A DNA stretch of 64,000 nucleotides from Fragum whitleyi (lineage: Eukaryota > Mollusca > Bivalvia > Cardiida > Cardiidae), in the NCBI GenBank assembly GCA_948146395.1, contig OX411543.1, positions 20,485,459 to 20,549,458 of the forward strand, read 5' to 3'. The position numbers and the translations under genes were made by a program. The notes under the pieces were generated by a model. That model had not been told where the DNA came from. It worked only from the letters and a program-made list of their open reading frames with translations, and did no database searches. Within the stretch, counting starts at the first letter, position 1; each line of letters starts with the position of its first letter. Of the stretch, positions 56,181 to 64,000 are shown in pieces.

Positions 56181-57146
56181 GGTTCATGTAAAGTGTTTGA
56201 GGCCCAATTTTAAAACACTTTATTTGCCAAGAAAAAGGCAAATGTCCAGGTATATTATATATCAAATTGAAGCTATTTATGAGCACAAGGGATTAAACAA
56301 CATAAGACTACCATAGCTATAGCGGTATAGCAAAACATTGTAGAAAAGGGTCATTTTGTACAGAACAAGCAACTGCATGACTGTTGGATAAAAATATCTC
56401 ATATTTTAACAAATTACAGTCTAAAGTACGACCCAGGTACTACTACAAACGTTGGTATAAAACTCGAGCCCAAAACGTAGTTATGCAAGCATCTTATTTT
56501 GACTTATTTTATAAACACATATGTCATATATGTCATTCTAATTTTGTAAACGTGTAGATCTTTTTAAGGTATGGTGTGTTATCACAACATGAATAGACAT
56601 TAATAGTTTATTTACCTATAAGGTTGTTTAGCAATATATCAATTTCTATTTCACTGAATCATAAATATAAAGTAATTTATTATAGATCTGTGATTTCAAA
56701 AACTATAATTTGAAATAAATTGCAGAAAATATTTCACAATATTATGGTGTGCTGTTGCACCATACCTAGCATCTATTTTTAAAACAGACCAAACCGGTTT
56801 GACAAGTATGTTGACAAAATAAATGGAAATTGATTGTTTCAAAGGAGCTTTTTGAGACCGAGTTTTATATCAACGGTTGTAGTACTACCTGGATAGTACT
56901 TTAGACTGTACTTTGTTAAAATATGAGCCTATTTTATCCAACCATCATGCAGTTGCTTGATCTGTACAAAATGACCATTTTCCACAATGTTTTGGCTTTA
57001 CCGCTATAGTTATGGCGGTCTTATGTTGCTCAACTGCTTGTGCTCAAAAATAGCTTCATTTTGATATACAATATACCTGGACATACTGCTTTTTCTTGGC
57101 TAATGAAGCGCCCTTAAAATTGGGTCTCAAACACTTTACATGAACC
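56181..57146. mobile_element. foldback element with arms of about 300 bp, TTAA-flanked
   Basis: TTAA at 56177-56180 and 57147-57150. GGTTCATGTAAAGTGTTTGA at the left and TCAAACACTTTACATGAACC at the right. Arms extend inward to about 56480 and 56850 (AGTACTACCTGG, GGTATAAAACTCG / CGAGTTTTATAT). The spacer of about 370 bp is AT-rich and non-coding. Confidence 0.7.
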
Positions 57147-57213
57147 TTAAAGTTTATCGGTTGTAAAATTTTCTGCTCATATTTGGGCGCTTTCAATAGC
57201 AAATAAAGAATTT

Positions 57214-57269
57214 GTATTGTATTGTATTGTATTGTATTGTATTGTATTGTATTGTATTGTATTGTATTG
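57214..57269 (+). repeat. (ATTGT)n LINE tail
   Basis: Eleven or so GTATT units after AATAAAGAATTT, the 3' tail of the LINE. Confidence 0.85.
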
Positions 57270-57370
57270 GTTAAATAACAGTCTCGGGTGGCATCATCAT
57301 TTAATCCAATAATTGTGGTTATATGGTTGTTCTACTAAAAGTAGCAAAGACAGATTAAAATTTGTATAAA

Positions 57371-57423
57371 GTTTTTTATTTATTTCATTTTTTTCACACA
57401 AAAAAATGAAATAAATAAAAACC
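57371..57423. repeat. A/T hairpin
   Basis: GTTTTTTATTTATTTCATTT then TTTT, loop CACAC, then the near-exact inverse AAAAAAATGAAATAAATAAA-AACC. Stem about 23 bp. Confidence 0.8.
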
Positions 57424-58864
57424 TTTAAACAAATTTTAGAATAAAAATGTGGATCTTTCTTTTTGAGTTAAGTATATTGAACGACTACACCTCATCCTCA
57501 TCCTATGCGAGCCTGATACTTAAATTGAATGCTACAATTCTTCTCATCAGACTCAGAATAGTTGCTGTAGAAACTTTTAAATGTATTCATGGGCTTTCCC
57601 CATGATATCTTCGAAATCTCGTGATCTTGAAAAACAACAGCTGTAAATACAATTTCAAGTACACATTGGAGGTTAAACGGGTTAGAACAACAAAGTATGA
57701 CAAGAATACATTTAGATTCAATGCCATCCGGGTGTAGAATAGCCAACCTGAAGAAATGCAGAAAGTCGATGAGTTCAAAGACTTCAAAATGCTGATCCGC
57801 ACCTAGACAGGTCCCGAGTGTAGATGTGTAATGTGTCATACTTAAAATTTACAATATTTTTTTTATTTTAATTTCCATGCTAACTTTTAGTGGGCCTCTT
57901 TTTAGTGAATAAAATCAGAGACATAAAATAACATATATTTATATCTCTGATAAAATGAATGAAGATATTGTACTTCATTGTGGGACCATTCCTGCTGGTA
58001 ATAGTTCTTTATATCTTCCAGGAATGGGGTAGAGATATGGGGAGGGGAAGGGGGTTTTATGCATTGGCTGGGGCCCCTTTTGGTGAAGGTACATTACTTC
58101 ATCAAGGATTCATTCTTGTAGATGTATTTGATATTACCTGGGAATAAGAAAGGGGCTTTGCTTCATATAATTGTAAACTCTATTTTTGTAGGCTTTAATT
58201 TTTATCTAAAATGTTTTTTTTCAAGAATTTTTCCTAAAATCTTTCAGTTTCTCCAATTTTCTTCATTCAATTAGTATATACATGTATTTCTAATCTCTTA
58301 ATACTGCAACATTATTTGTGCATGCTTGAGTTAACCAGAGACATATATATACATATATATGTTATTCTATGTCTCTGAGTTAACCTACACGATACCTGGG
58401 TACTAGAGTACTCATCCACGGATCTTAAATATCCCTGACTCATCCCAGCTCTATTTTCAAGGTCTGCATTGGTTACCATTCACATCAGTAGAACCAAAAA
58501 ATCGACTACATACTTTTAATTGACTGAACTCAAATTTGTTACATATGTGACAGTATCAGAAATTGGGAAAATATGATTATTAAATGACTATTCACAGATT
58601 GGTGCTTCAAATATCCCACCGGTTTGGTCCTACCCCCCCCTTAAATAATCGTCAGTACGAACGGAAAAAGCTAACACCGTGTATGATTGGCGGGATTCTC
58701 AAACCCGCGTGGGTCGAGTGAAGAGCTGTCTGTGACAGATTTACAACGAAAGTGGGTACCCGAAAAGTCTGTGGTAGAACTAGTAAACTTGAAAATGTTT
58801 CATGTAATAAAGTTGGACGTTTTATTTATGGAAGTGGCTAGCCGTAAGGCATTTTAAATTTGTA
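57424..58864. other. mostly unrecognised; imperfect inverted ends at 57926 and 58377
   Basis: CAGAGACATAAAATAACATA (57926) and TATATGTTATTCTATGTCTC (to 58377) are inverted, and could bound a 450-bp element. The frames at 57498-57839 and 57959-58147 have no known domain. Confidence 0.4.
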
Positions 58865-59026
58865 ATGTCTGGAGCGCCCCAAGGAGTAGAGTACGAAAAT
58901 GTAAACTTTCTTTATTCTAGCCTTTCCCCAACAAATTATTTACAGTGTGAAATCCCCGGTAATAAGAGTTTTGTAGAAGATCATATTTTTAGAGTTTTTA
59001 AGGCAGGGACTCAGACTCCGTGTTGA
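58865..59026 (+). CDS. possible small ORF in a 5' exon upstream of the pogo-like gene
   Basis: A 53-codon frame, MSGAPQGVEYENVNFLYSSL ... ending GTQTPC, in a region of higher GC than its surroundings. About 50 bp past its stop is a good splice donor (CAA/GTAAGAAAT, 59076) that could join to the acceptor at 60133, making this a 5' UTR exon with an upstream ORF. No family recognised. It could equally be chance. Confidence 0.25.
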   Translation: MSGAPQGVEYENVNFLYSSLSPTNYLQCEIPGNKSFVEDHIFRVFKAGTQTPC

Positions 59027-59384
59027 GGGAGACATTGCTACATGTTGATTGCCCAACGAAGAATTTCCTTATCAAGTAAGAAATATTCTTAAATTTTTTC
59101 GTCATGTTTAGATTTAAACTTTTGTAGAGCAACAGTGGGTATTACCGGCCGTCAGTAGGTATCGGCACTTTTCCAATATGACCTTGAATTTTATGGAAAA
59201 ATATCATATTTGATATTAGTGACGTAAAATGTGACGTTGACTTTCAATCTCTCCTGAAGGTGACCCGAAAAAAGATATTCTGGAGGAAAATAAATGTAAG
59301 TAAAATTTTTATTCATTGAATTATCGCTGCGTTAACCTTATCGTTAAGAAGGGTAGTAATTCCTCTCCACTATACCCTCATGTT

Positions 59385-59415
59385 AAGTCGCACTCGATTG
59401 GTCTATAAATAGCTA
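59385..59415 (+). promoter_or_regulatory. candidate CCAAT/TATA promoter
   Basis: GATTGGTCTATAAATAGC: an inverted CCAAT immediately before TATAAATAG (59404). It lies 0.75 kb before the pogo-like start codon; transcription from here would need the intron ending at 60133. Confidence 0.25.
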
Positions 59416-60166
59416 TACTCACCAATTATACACATAATATTGTTCAGAACCTTAAACCGAGCAAAAGCTGTGCGCCATTATAGCAAAATGCACTCTGTCG
59501 ATAATTGCCGACTGAAATTAATTAGTTTGTCATTTATCGACAACCCTACCAAGAAATCATCAAGAATTTGAATGCATTGTCAACTATCGACGTTAGGCAA
59601 CCAGAACATCGTAACTACATATTTATGAAAGCTGTAGTTACGATATTTTAGTCGCTTACTATCACAATGAGTTATTTCCAGCTACTGATTTTCTCTAATT
59701 TGTGCTGCTGACTTATACACATACTTTTATGTCGATTTTTTTTTTTGTGTGTACATTTGTGTTTAAAATATAAATCGCGGAACCTAGTTACCCGAGAAAC
59801 TGACACTTGTTATACAGTATGCACTGCAAAATGCTTTGGGTCACGACAGTTTGATACCAAACGGCAAAACTTACTCTACATTTGTCTCTCTCCAAACGGC
59901 TATTAATCGAAAATCTAAGTCGGATAGCTTCTGAAGGGTAGAAAAGTTTTAGATATTATCAAGTACTGGTGCGAGAAATACTAGGAATACATGTACATTG
60001 TTAGGTGCTCTGGCCATCTCGATATGACTGAAAAAATAATAGAAAATAGCGTTGAACCCCACGGTATCGACTTATCTACACAATGCGTAATTGATAGAGC
60101 TTTTTCAACGGTGGCAATTTTGTTTATTTACAGACCAAAGCTGTCATCTCAAGACAAATTGGTACT

Positions 60167-61423
60167 ATGGCACCAAAAAGAGTCCAGTTCTCTCCAACCA
60201 AAATATCGAGGGCCATCGAATCTGTAAGAACTGGGGTTATGTCACAACGTAAGGCTGCTATGACTTTAGGGGTTCCAAGAAGTACCCTTAATGACAAATT
60301 AAATGGTCCTGTTCCCGAGGGAAGATCCCGACCTAGACCTAATACAGTTCTGACAACGGCCGAGGAGCATGTTTTGGTTGATTACATTAAGCTGCTTGCG
60401 TCAATAGGCTACCCAGTTTCTCAGGAGGAACTTTTAAACGAAGTTAAAAAAATAATTGACATTGATGGCCGGAATACCCCTTTCAAGGATAATAAACCAG
60501 GGAAAGATTGGTTCTACGCCTTTAAGAAAGGTCATCTTATTTTGAGTGAACGTTTTGCCATGACGCTGGGCCACCAACGAGCTTTTGTCAACAAGACCAT
60601 GATCAATAACTGGTATGAAAACCTGTATGATTTTCTGAAAAACAAAGTACCTGAATATGAGGACACGGTGAAGGACCCCAGGAGGATCTTCAACGCCAAC
60701 AAAAGTGGATTTCCACTTTGTGTAAAAACGGGAAAAGTTCTGGCGCAGACCGGTGCCAGACACGTCTATAACGTCAGCTCAAGCAATAAGCAGCAGATCA
60801 CAGTGATGGTTTGTTTTAACGCAGTTGATGATTTTGTTCCGCCTTTAATTGTCTATCCTGGAGAAAGGTTTCGGGATACAGGTATTAGCAGTTTTCCAGA
60901 TGCTATTTATGGCCACACGTCAAACGGATGGATGGATAGCAAATTATTCGTTGCATTTCTTCAAGAGTTTTCCAAGTTTGTTGACGCTAAAAAGATCATC
61001 AAACCAGTTTTACTCTTTGTGGATGGTCATTCTACCCATATGTCAAGAAAAGCTGCACAGTTCTGTGCAGATAATGGTATTATTCTGTACTGTTTATTGC
61101 CAAATGCAACCCATATTCTCCAACCTTGCGACGTTGGTCTTTTTTCCCAGATGAAAGCACCGTGGAAAAAGCACTTGAAATTGTGGCAGTTGGAAAATAT
61201 TGGAGAAAGTTTAACTGAGAAAAATTTTCCAAAAGTTTTTAAAGATACATGGGAAAGTATCAGTAGCTTTGAAATTGCTGCTTGTGGCTTCCATAGGTCC
61301 GGTCTTTTTCCATTGGATCCATCTGGAATCGATGGAACAAAACTTGAGCCATCTAGAATCGCCAACCTCGAAATCTGTACCTCAACAATCCAACAATCTA
61401 AAAAGTGGCCGAGTCTTCGCTGA
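60167..61423 (+). CDS. pogo-like transposase, N-terminal and DDE part (418 codons)
   Basis: Uninterrupted frame covering the Psq and CENP-B-like DNA-binding segments and the whole DDE_1 core. The first catalytic Asp is replaced by Asn (codon AAC at 60698) and the usual following Glu by Lys (AAA at 60701), both explained by single G-to-A changes. Homologous frames usually run on into a linker, which here is in the +1 frame, so the last 25 or so codons (after GIDGTKLEPS) are probably out of frame. Predicted nuclear DNA-binding protein, unlikely to catalyse transposition. Confidence 0.8.
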   Translation: MAPKRVQFSPTKISRAIESVRTGVMSQRKAAMTLGVPRSTLNDKLNGPVPEGRSRPRPNTVLTTAEEHVLVDYIKLLASIGYPVSQEELLNEVKKIIDIDGRNTPFKDNKPGKDWFYAFKKGHLILSERFAMTLGHQRAFVNKTMINNWYENLYDFLKNKVPEYEDTVKDPRRIFNANKSGFPLCVKTGKVLAQTGARHVYNVSSSNKQQITVMVCFNAVDDFVPPLIVYPGERFRDTGISSFPDAIYGHTSNGWMDSKLFVAFLQEFSKFVDAKKIIKPVLLFVDGHSTHMSRKAAQFCADNGIILYCLLPNATHILQPCDVGLFSQMKAPWKKHLKLWQLENIGESLTEKNFPKVFKDTWESISSFEIAACGFHRSGLFPLDPSGIDGTKLEPSRIANLEICTSTIQQSKKWPSLR

Positions 61424-62357
61424 TATGACCAACTCACAAACAACATTCAATCAACAGCCTGGACTTATTTCAGAGACATTTACAAAACCTATGAACACTG
61501 TCGCTGGCACTTGCTCGGTAAACTCGATGTTAACAGCTTATGATATTCTACCATCTGTCCCAAGTCCACTGACTACATTACACACCACGCCTAGTTGTCT
61601 CTGTTCAGGAATTGCAACATCAGAGTATACACCAAGTTTTAACGCCACTGCCGGGCCTCTATCTTCTGGATTTGTGCCTTTTCATTCCAATTCCAGCCAT
61701 TCCTCTCTCGACAATGTACCGAGAACTACGTGTACATCCACCCTTAACGCTACAGTCCTAGAGATGTTTCCCGGCCCTATGCCTAGGGGAAGCCCTCAGC
61801 CTATCCCCAGTCCTTCATTGTCAAATATTATAACCTCTACCAATGTCTTTGGCCCTTTAACCCCCGATACTTTACCCGGTCATTCAACAATTTCTACTCC
61901 CAAAATTATGCCTAACTCAAAACCTTTCAATTGTCCTGTTAACTCAACAGGCTTTACTTATGAACTTGGTCATTTATCTAAAACTGTTACTATAACAACG
62001 CGCCCTGTATTTGCTACCCCTCCTAATGTGGTCTACAATGCAATGCCAGTCATTAGTCCTCAGATTCAACCTAGTGCAAGATCGACTTACGTGTCGCCAG
62101 CATTTCAAAAGTTGAAAGTTCCAGAACCGAAACAACGAAAGAATGTAATAACAATCAACCAAAAGTTGCCAAAAGCCCTATCAGGTTCTGTTGCACTGAA
62201 AATGTTCGAGGAAAGAGAAAAGAAAAAGGAAGAAGCAATCCAGAGGAATCAGAAGAGAAAAGAAGAATTTGATCGTAAGCGAAAAGAAAAAGAAGAAAAG
62301 TCAAAACAACGGAAACTTGAATTGAGGAAAGAAAAAGAGAAGAAGAAAAAAAGTTGA
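61340..62357 (+). CDS. pogo-like protein, C-terminal linker and coiled coil (+1 frame)
   Basis: Open from upstream of 61340 in the +1 frame relative to the DDE part. It reads as a P/S/T/N-rich linker (SGRVFADMTNSQTTFNQQ ... SARSTYVSPAFQKLKVPEPK) and ends in a K/E/R-rich coiled coil (EEREKKKEEAIQRNQKRKEE). Length and absence of stops over 330 codons indicate real coding. Its Met at 61269 is not a true start. The stop at 62355 falls in an A-run where a 1-nt shift would reopen frame 2. Confidence 0.65.
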
Positions 62358-62392
62358 AGAGTAAGAAAAACAGGAAAGGCAAGAAATAAAGG

Positions 62393-63877
62393 CAGGGTTC
62401 GACATTAAGGCACGTCCGAAAGACATTGTCTAGTAAATTGGCTGTTCAGGCTAGTAAAATCCATGGCGAGCTTGCCCGACTGGTCTAGTGGAAAAATCTT
62501 GAGAATAAAAAATAATTCACTTTAATTTTGAATTTCAAACTTGTCCATATCCATAAAAGTCGAAAGAAATTAATTTTAATTTCAAGAAATCGGTGAGGGC
62601 TTATGGAAAGTAGTATTCTTTGTATCAAATTGACGGACTTGCGCAGTCGCAGTCTGAGTAAAGATTGCTGCGTAAGAATGGCATAACAAAACATGGAACA
62701 AAAAATAAATAACGAATGTTGATTGGCAAAACAAGTTGTGATATTGGGCTAACAGATTAATATACAGGCATTATTTACAGCCTTTTTACCCTTACAATTA
62801 CTGATCAAATAGTAAAAGTCATTTAAAAATGTCCATCTATGGTCTCATTAATTTATTCATACAACTAACCTATAATGGAGGTTTCAAGGGTTAATATGAT
62901 AAATGAAGAGCAGGAATAATATTTAAACAGACTTTTCTGCTTCTTAACTATTTAAGAAAATTCAAATATTGTATTATTTCTCATTAATTAATAAAAGATG
63001 CCTGTCCTTTAAGGTTGTGAGAGGGTCCTTTGATTATGACAGAGTCAACCTCTTGGGGGAGATTGACCAGATTGACCTACTGAAATAGCTGGCATCTCTC
63101 TGTGATTTGACCTAGATTCCTGGTCACAAATACCCTTATCATTTTATGCCTTTTGTATTAGTTGAAACCCTTCTCACAAATTGATTTCCTTTAAAGTTTT
63201 TGGATGAACAGAGAGATGACTTGGTTTTTGTTGTTGCTTTTATTTCCACTATTATTAGTAATTACTTACCAAATTATACTGTCTCCCAAAAATGTTTATG
63301 TCCCTCAAAAATTCAAGGAGGGCCAAAATTTAGACTTAGATGCAACACTGGGTTGATGTATGCAATATTTCATTATATGGCAAGATTTGTCTTTTAATTT
63401 TTGTCTAGAATACCCATCGATCTTGTAACATTGTCAAAAATTTTGAAAATATCAAAATATAAAATCAAATTCTGATTTAACTGAAAATTGGTCATATCTG
63501 TTTTTATTGTGGGTAGCAGACACTGTTTGGCAGGTCAAATAGATTTGCTTTATTTAATAATATTTTTCAATAATAAGATGTTAAATTTCAATGACAAAGC
63601 ATCTGTCACCACAACAGTAAAATCATTGGTGCATTCTCATGATGAAAGTAGGAGATTTCATCTTATTTATTTAGAAATATTTTGATGATAAGATGATGGG
63701 TTTTTAACAGCTATAGCCTTATTTCACATTTCTGTATCTGGTATTGTTGGTAAATGACAACAGAACTTTTTTGGGGGGTCTAATCGTTGGTCTAGTGAAT
63801 TTTGCTGGTGGTCTAGTAAAAATTGTGAGCAACTAGACCACTGGTCTAGTGGTGAGAAAAGTTAATGTCGAACCCTG
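62393..63877. mobile_element. hAT-like non-autonomous element inserted in the pogo-like gene
   Basis: Perfect 16-bp inverted ends: CAGGGTTCGACATTAA (62393) and TTAATGTCGAACCCTG (to 63877). CAGGG starts and subterminal repeats are typical of hAT elements. GGTCTAGT-like motifs cluster at both ends (three left, about five right). 1,485 bp with no transposase; the frames at 63200-63397 and 63488-63685 are chance. The flanks do not give a clean 8-bp duplication (AATAAAGG against TCAAGGCA), so either flank changed or the family assignment is wrong. Confidence 0.65.
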
Positions 63878-63879
63878 TC

Positions 63880-64000
63880 AAGGCAAAGAAAATTGAGCAG
63901 CTCTAGCTCCTCTGAAGAAGAAAACATTAAAGTTTCCTATATTGAAACAGACGACGAGTACGACGAAAGGAATATTTGTCCTGGATGTCACACAGATGAC
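63880..64000 (+). CDS. pogo-like protein, C-terminal acidic segment and start of a Cys motif (cut by window end)
   Basis: The frame reads RQRKLSSSSSSEEENIKVSY then IETDDEYDERNICPGCHTDD. A basic patch, Ser run and acidic stretch followed by CPGC suggest the PHD-like or zinc-knuckle tail found on many long pogo-type proteins. It continues past the window, so the motif cannot be confirmed. Confidence 0.6.

Larger units (their letters stand above)
55790..57269 (+). mobile_element. 5'-truncated LINE with (ATTGT)n tail, interrupted by a foldback element
   Basis: ORF end (to 56058), 3' UTR 56059-56180 and 57147-57213, tail 57214-57269. The UTR is split by the element 56181-57146. Removing that element rejoins TTGATATTTTGTTAA to AGTTTATCGGTTG. 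Confidence 0.6.
60134..64000 (+). pseudogene. pogo-like (DDE_1, Tc1/mariner superfamily) transposase-derived gene, disrupted, 3' end outside the window
   Basis: The exon begins after a strong acceptor (TTTGTTTATTTACAG, ending 60133). Met at 60167 is in good context (ACTATGG). Residues 9-45 are a Psq-type helix-turn-helix (QRKAAMTLGVPRSTLNDKL), about 60-130 a CENP-B-like DNA-binding region, about 170-340 the DDE core. The second and third acidic residues are present (LLFVDGHSTH D286, ILQPCDVGLF D322). The first is not: FNANKSGF has Asn178 where the family has Asp. Frame 2 stops at 61423; coding continues in the +1 frame (S/T/P-rich, then a K/E coiled coil) to 62357, then back in frame 2 (LKSKKNRKGK), is cut by an insertion, and resumes at 63880 with RQRKLSSSSSSEEEN ... 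CPGCHTDD. This could be a dead element or a decaying domesticated gene. Confidence 0.75.

Noticed and set aside
57959..58147. 62-codon frame with a hydrophobic N-terminus resembling a signal peptide
   Set aside because: Short, between imperfect inverted ends, no homologue recognised; hydrophobic codons are expected in AT-rich DNA.
60434..61446. Minus-strand and +1 frames over the DDE core
   Set aside because: Shadows of the pogo-like coding frame; no motifs.

Overview
The window is gene-poor, AT-rich animal DNA, most likely from a bivalve mollusc. The main reason is at least seven copies or remnants of 'pearl'/HINE-type non-autonomous elements, which have 145-170 bp core tandem repeats, an ACGG-type microsatellite and a terminal hairpin such as GAGCACTTCGTGCTC. 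This layout is known from bivalve genomes. tRNA-derived SINEs, decayed LINEs, TTAA-flanked MITEs and a FLYWCH-type MULE fit the same picture. All calls were made by eye; no database search was run, and species cannot be stated.

Layout. 1-3.8 kb: end of a pearl-like element, a TTAA MITE nested in another TTAA MITE, a small TIR element and a tRNA-SINE. 3.8-8.5 kb: two large pearl/HINE arrays, the second split by a 1.1 kb solo-LTR-like insert. 9.6-16 kb: three copies of a second pearl/HINE family and a free 165-bp array. 16-18.9 kb: a SINE and a CACTCA-rich repeat. 18.9-27.1 kb: two copies, in opposite orientation, of an unclassified TIR element carrying arrays of CG-centred motifs every 11 bp; between them lie a long-TIR element, MITEs and a third pearl/HINE family with an exact 156-bp period. 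27-37 kb: SINEs, MITEs and hairpins. 37.1-43.0 kb: a full-length Mutator-like element (MULE). 43-49.6 kb: sparse repeats and a promoter-like cluster. 49.65-50.65 kb: a mariner-like non-autonomous element. 54.4-57.3 kb: LINE remnants, a SINE, and a foldback element inside a LINE 3' UTR. 58.8-64 kb: a pogo-like transposase-derived gene, running off the window end.

Only two protein-coding units are convincing. The first is the MULE transposase (minus strand, five exons with phase-compatible GT-AG introns, FLYWCH finger, DDE triad visible), bounded by TIRs made of 32-bp tandem units and by a perfect 9-bp target-site duplication, GTTTCAGAT. The second is a pogo/DDE_1 protein with Psq and CENP-B-type DNA-binding regions. 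Its first catalytic Asp is Asn, its reading frame is shifted between about 61.35 and 62.35 kb, and its 3' coding part is split by a 1.5 kb hAT-like element. No host housekeeping gene was recognised; the rest looks intergenic or intronic.

The most unusual observations are the MULE's tandem-repeat TIRs and the helically phased 11-bp CG motif arrays with an orientation switch in the elements at 18.9-20.5 and 25.9-27.1 kb.
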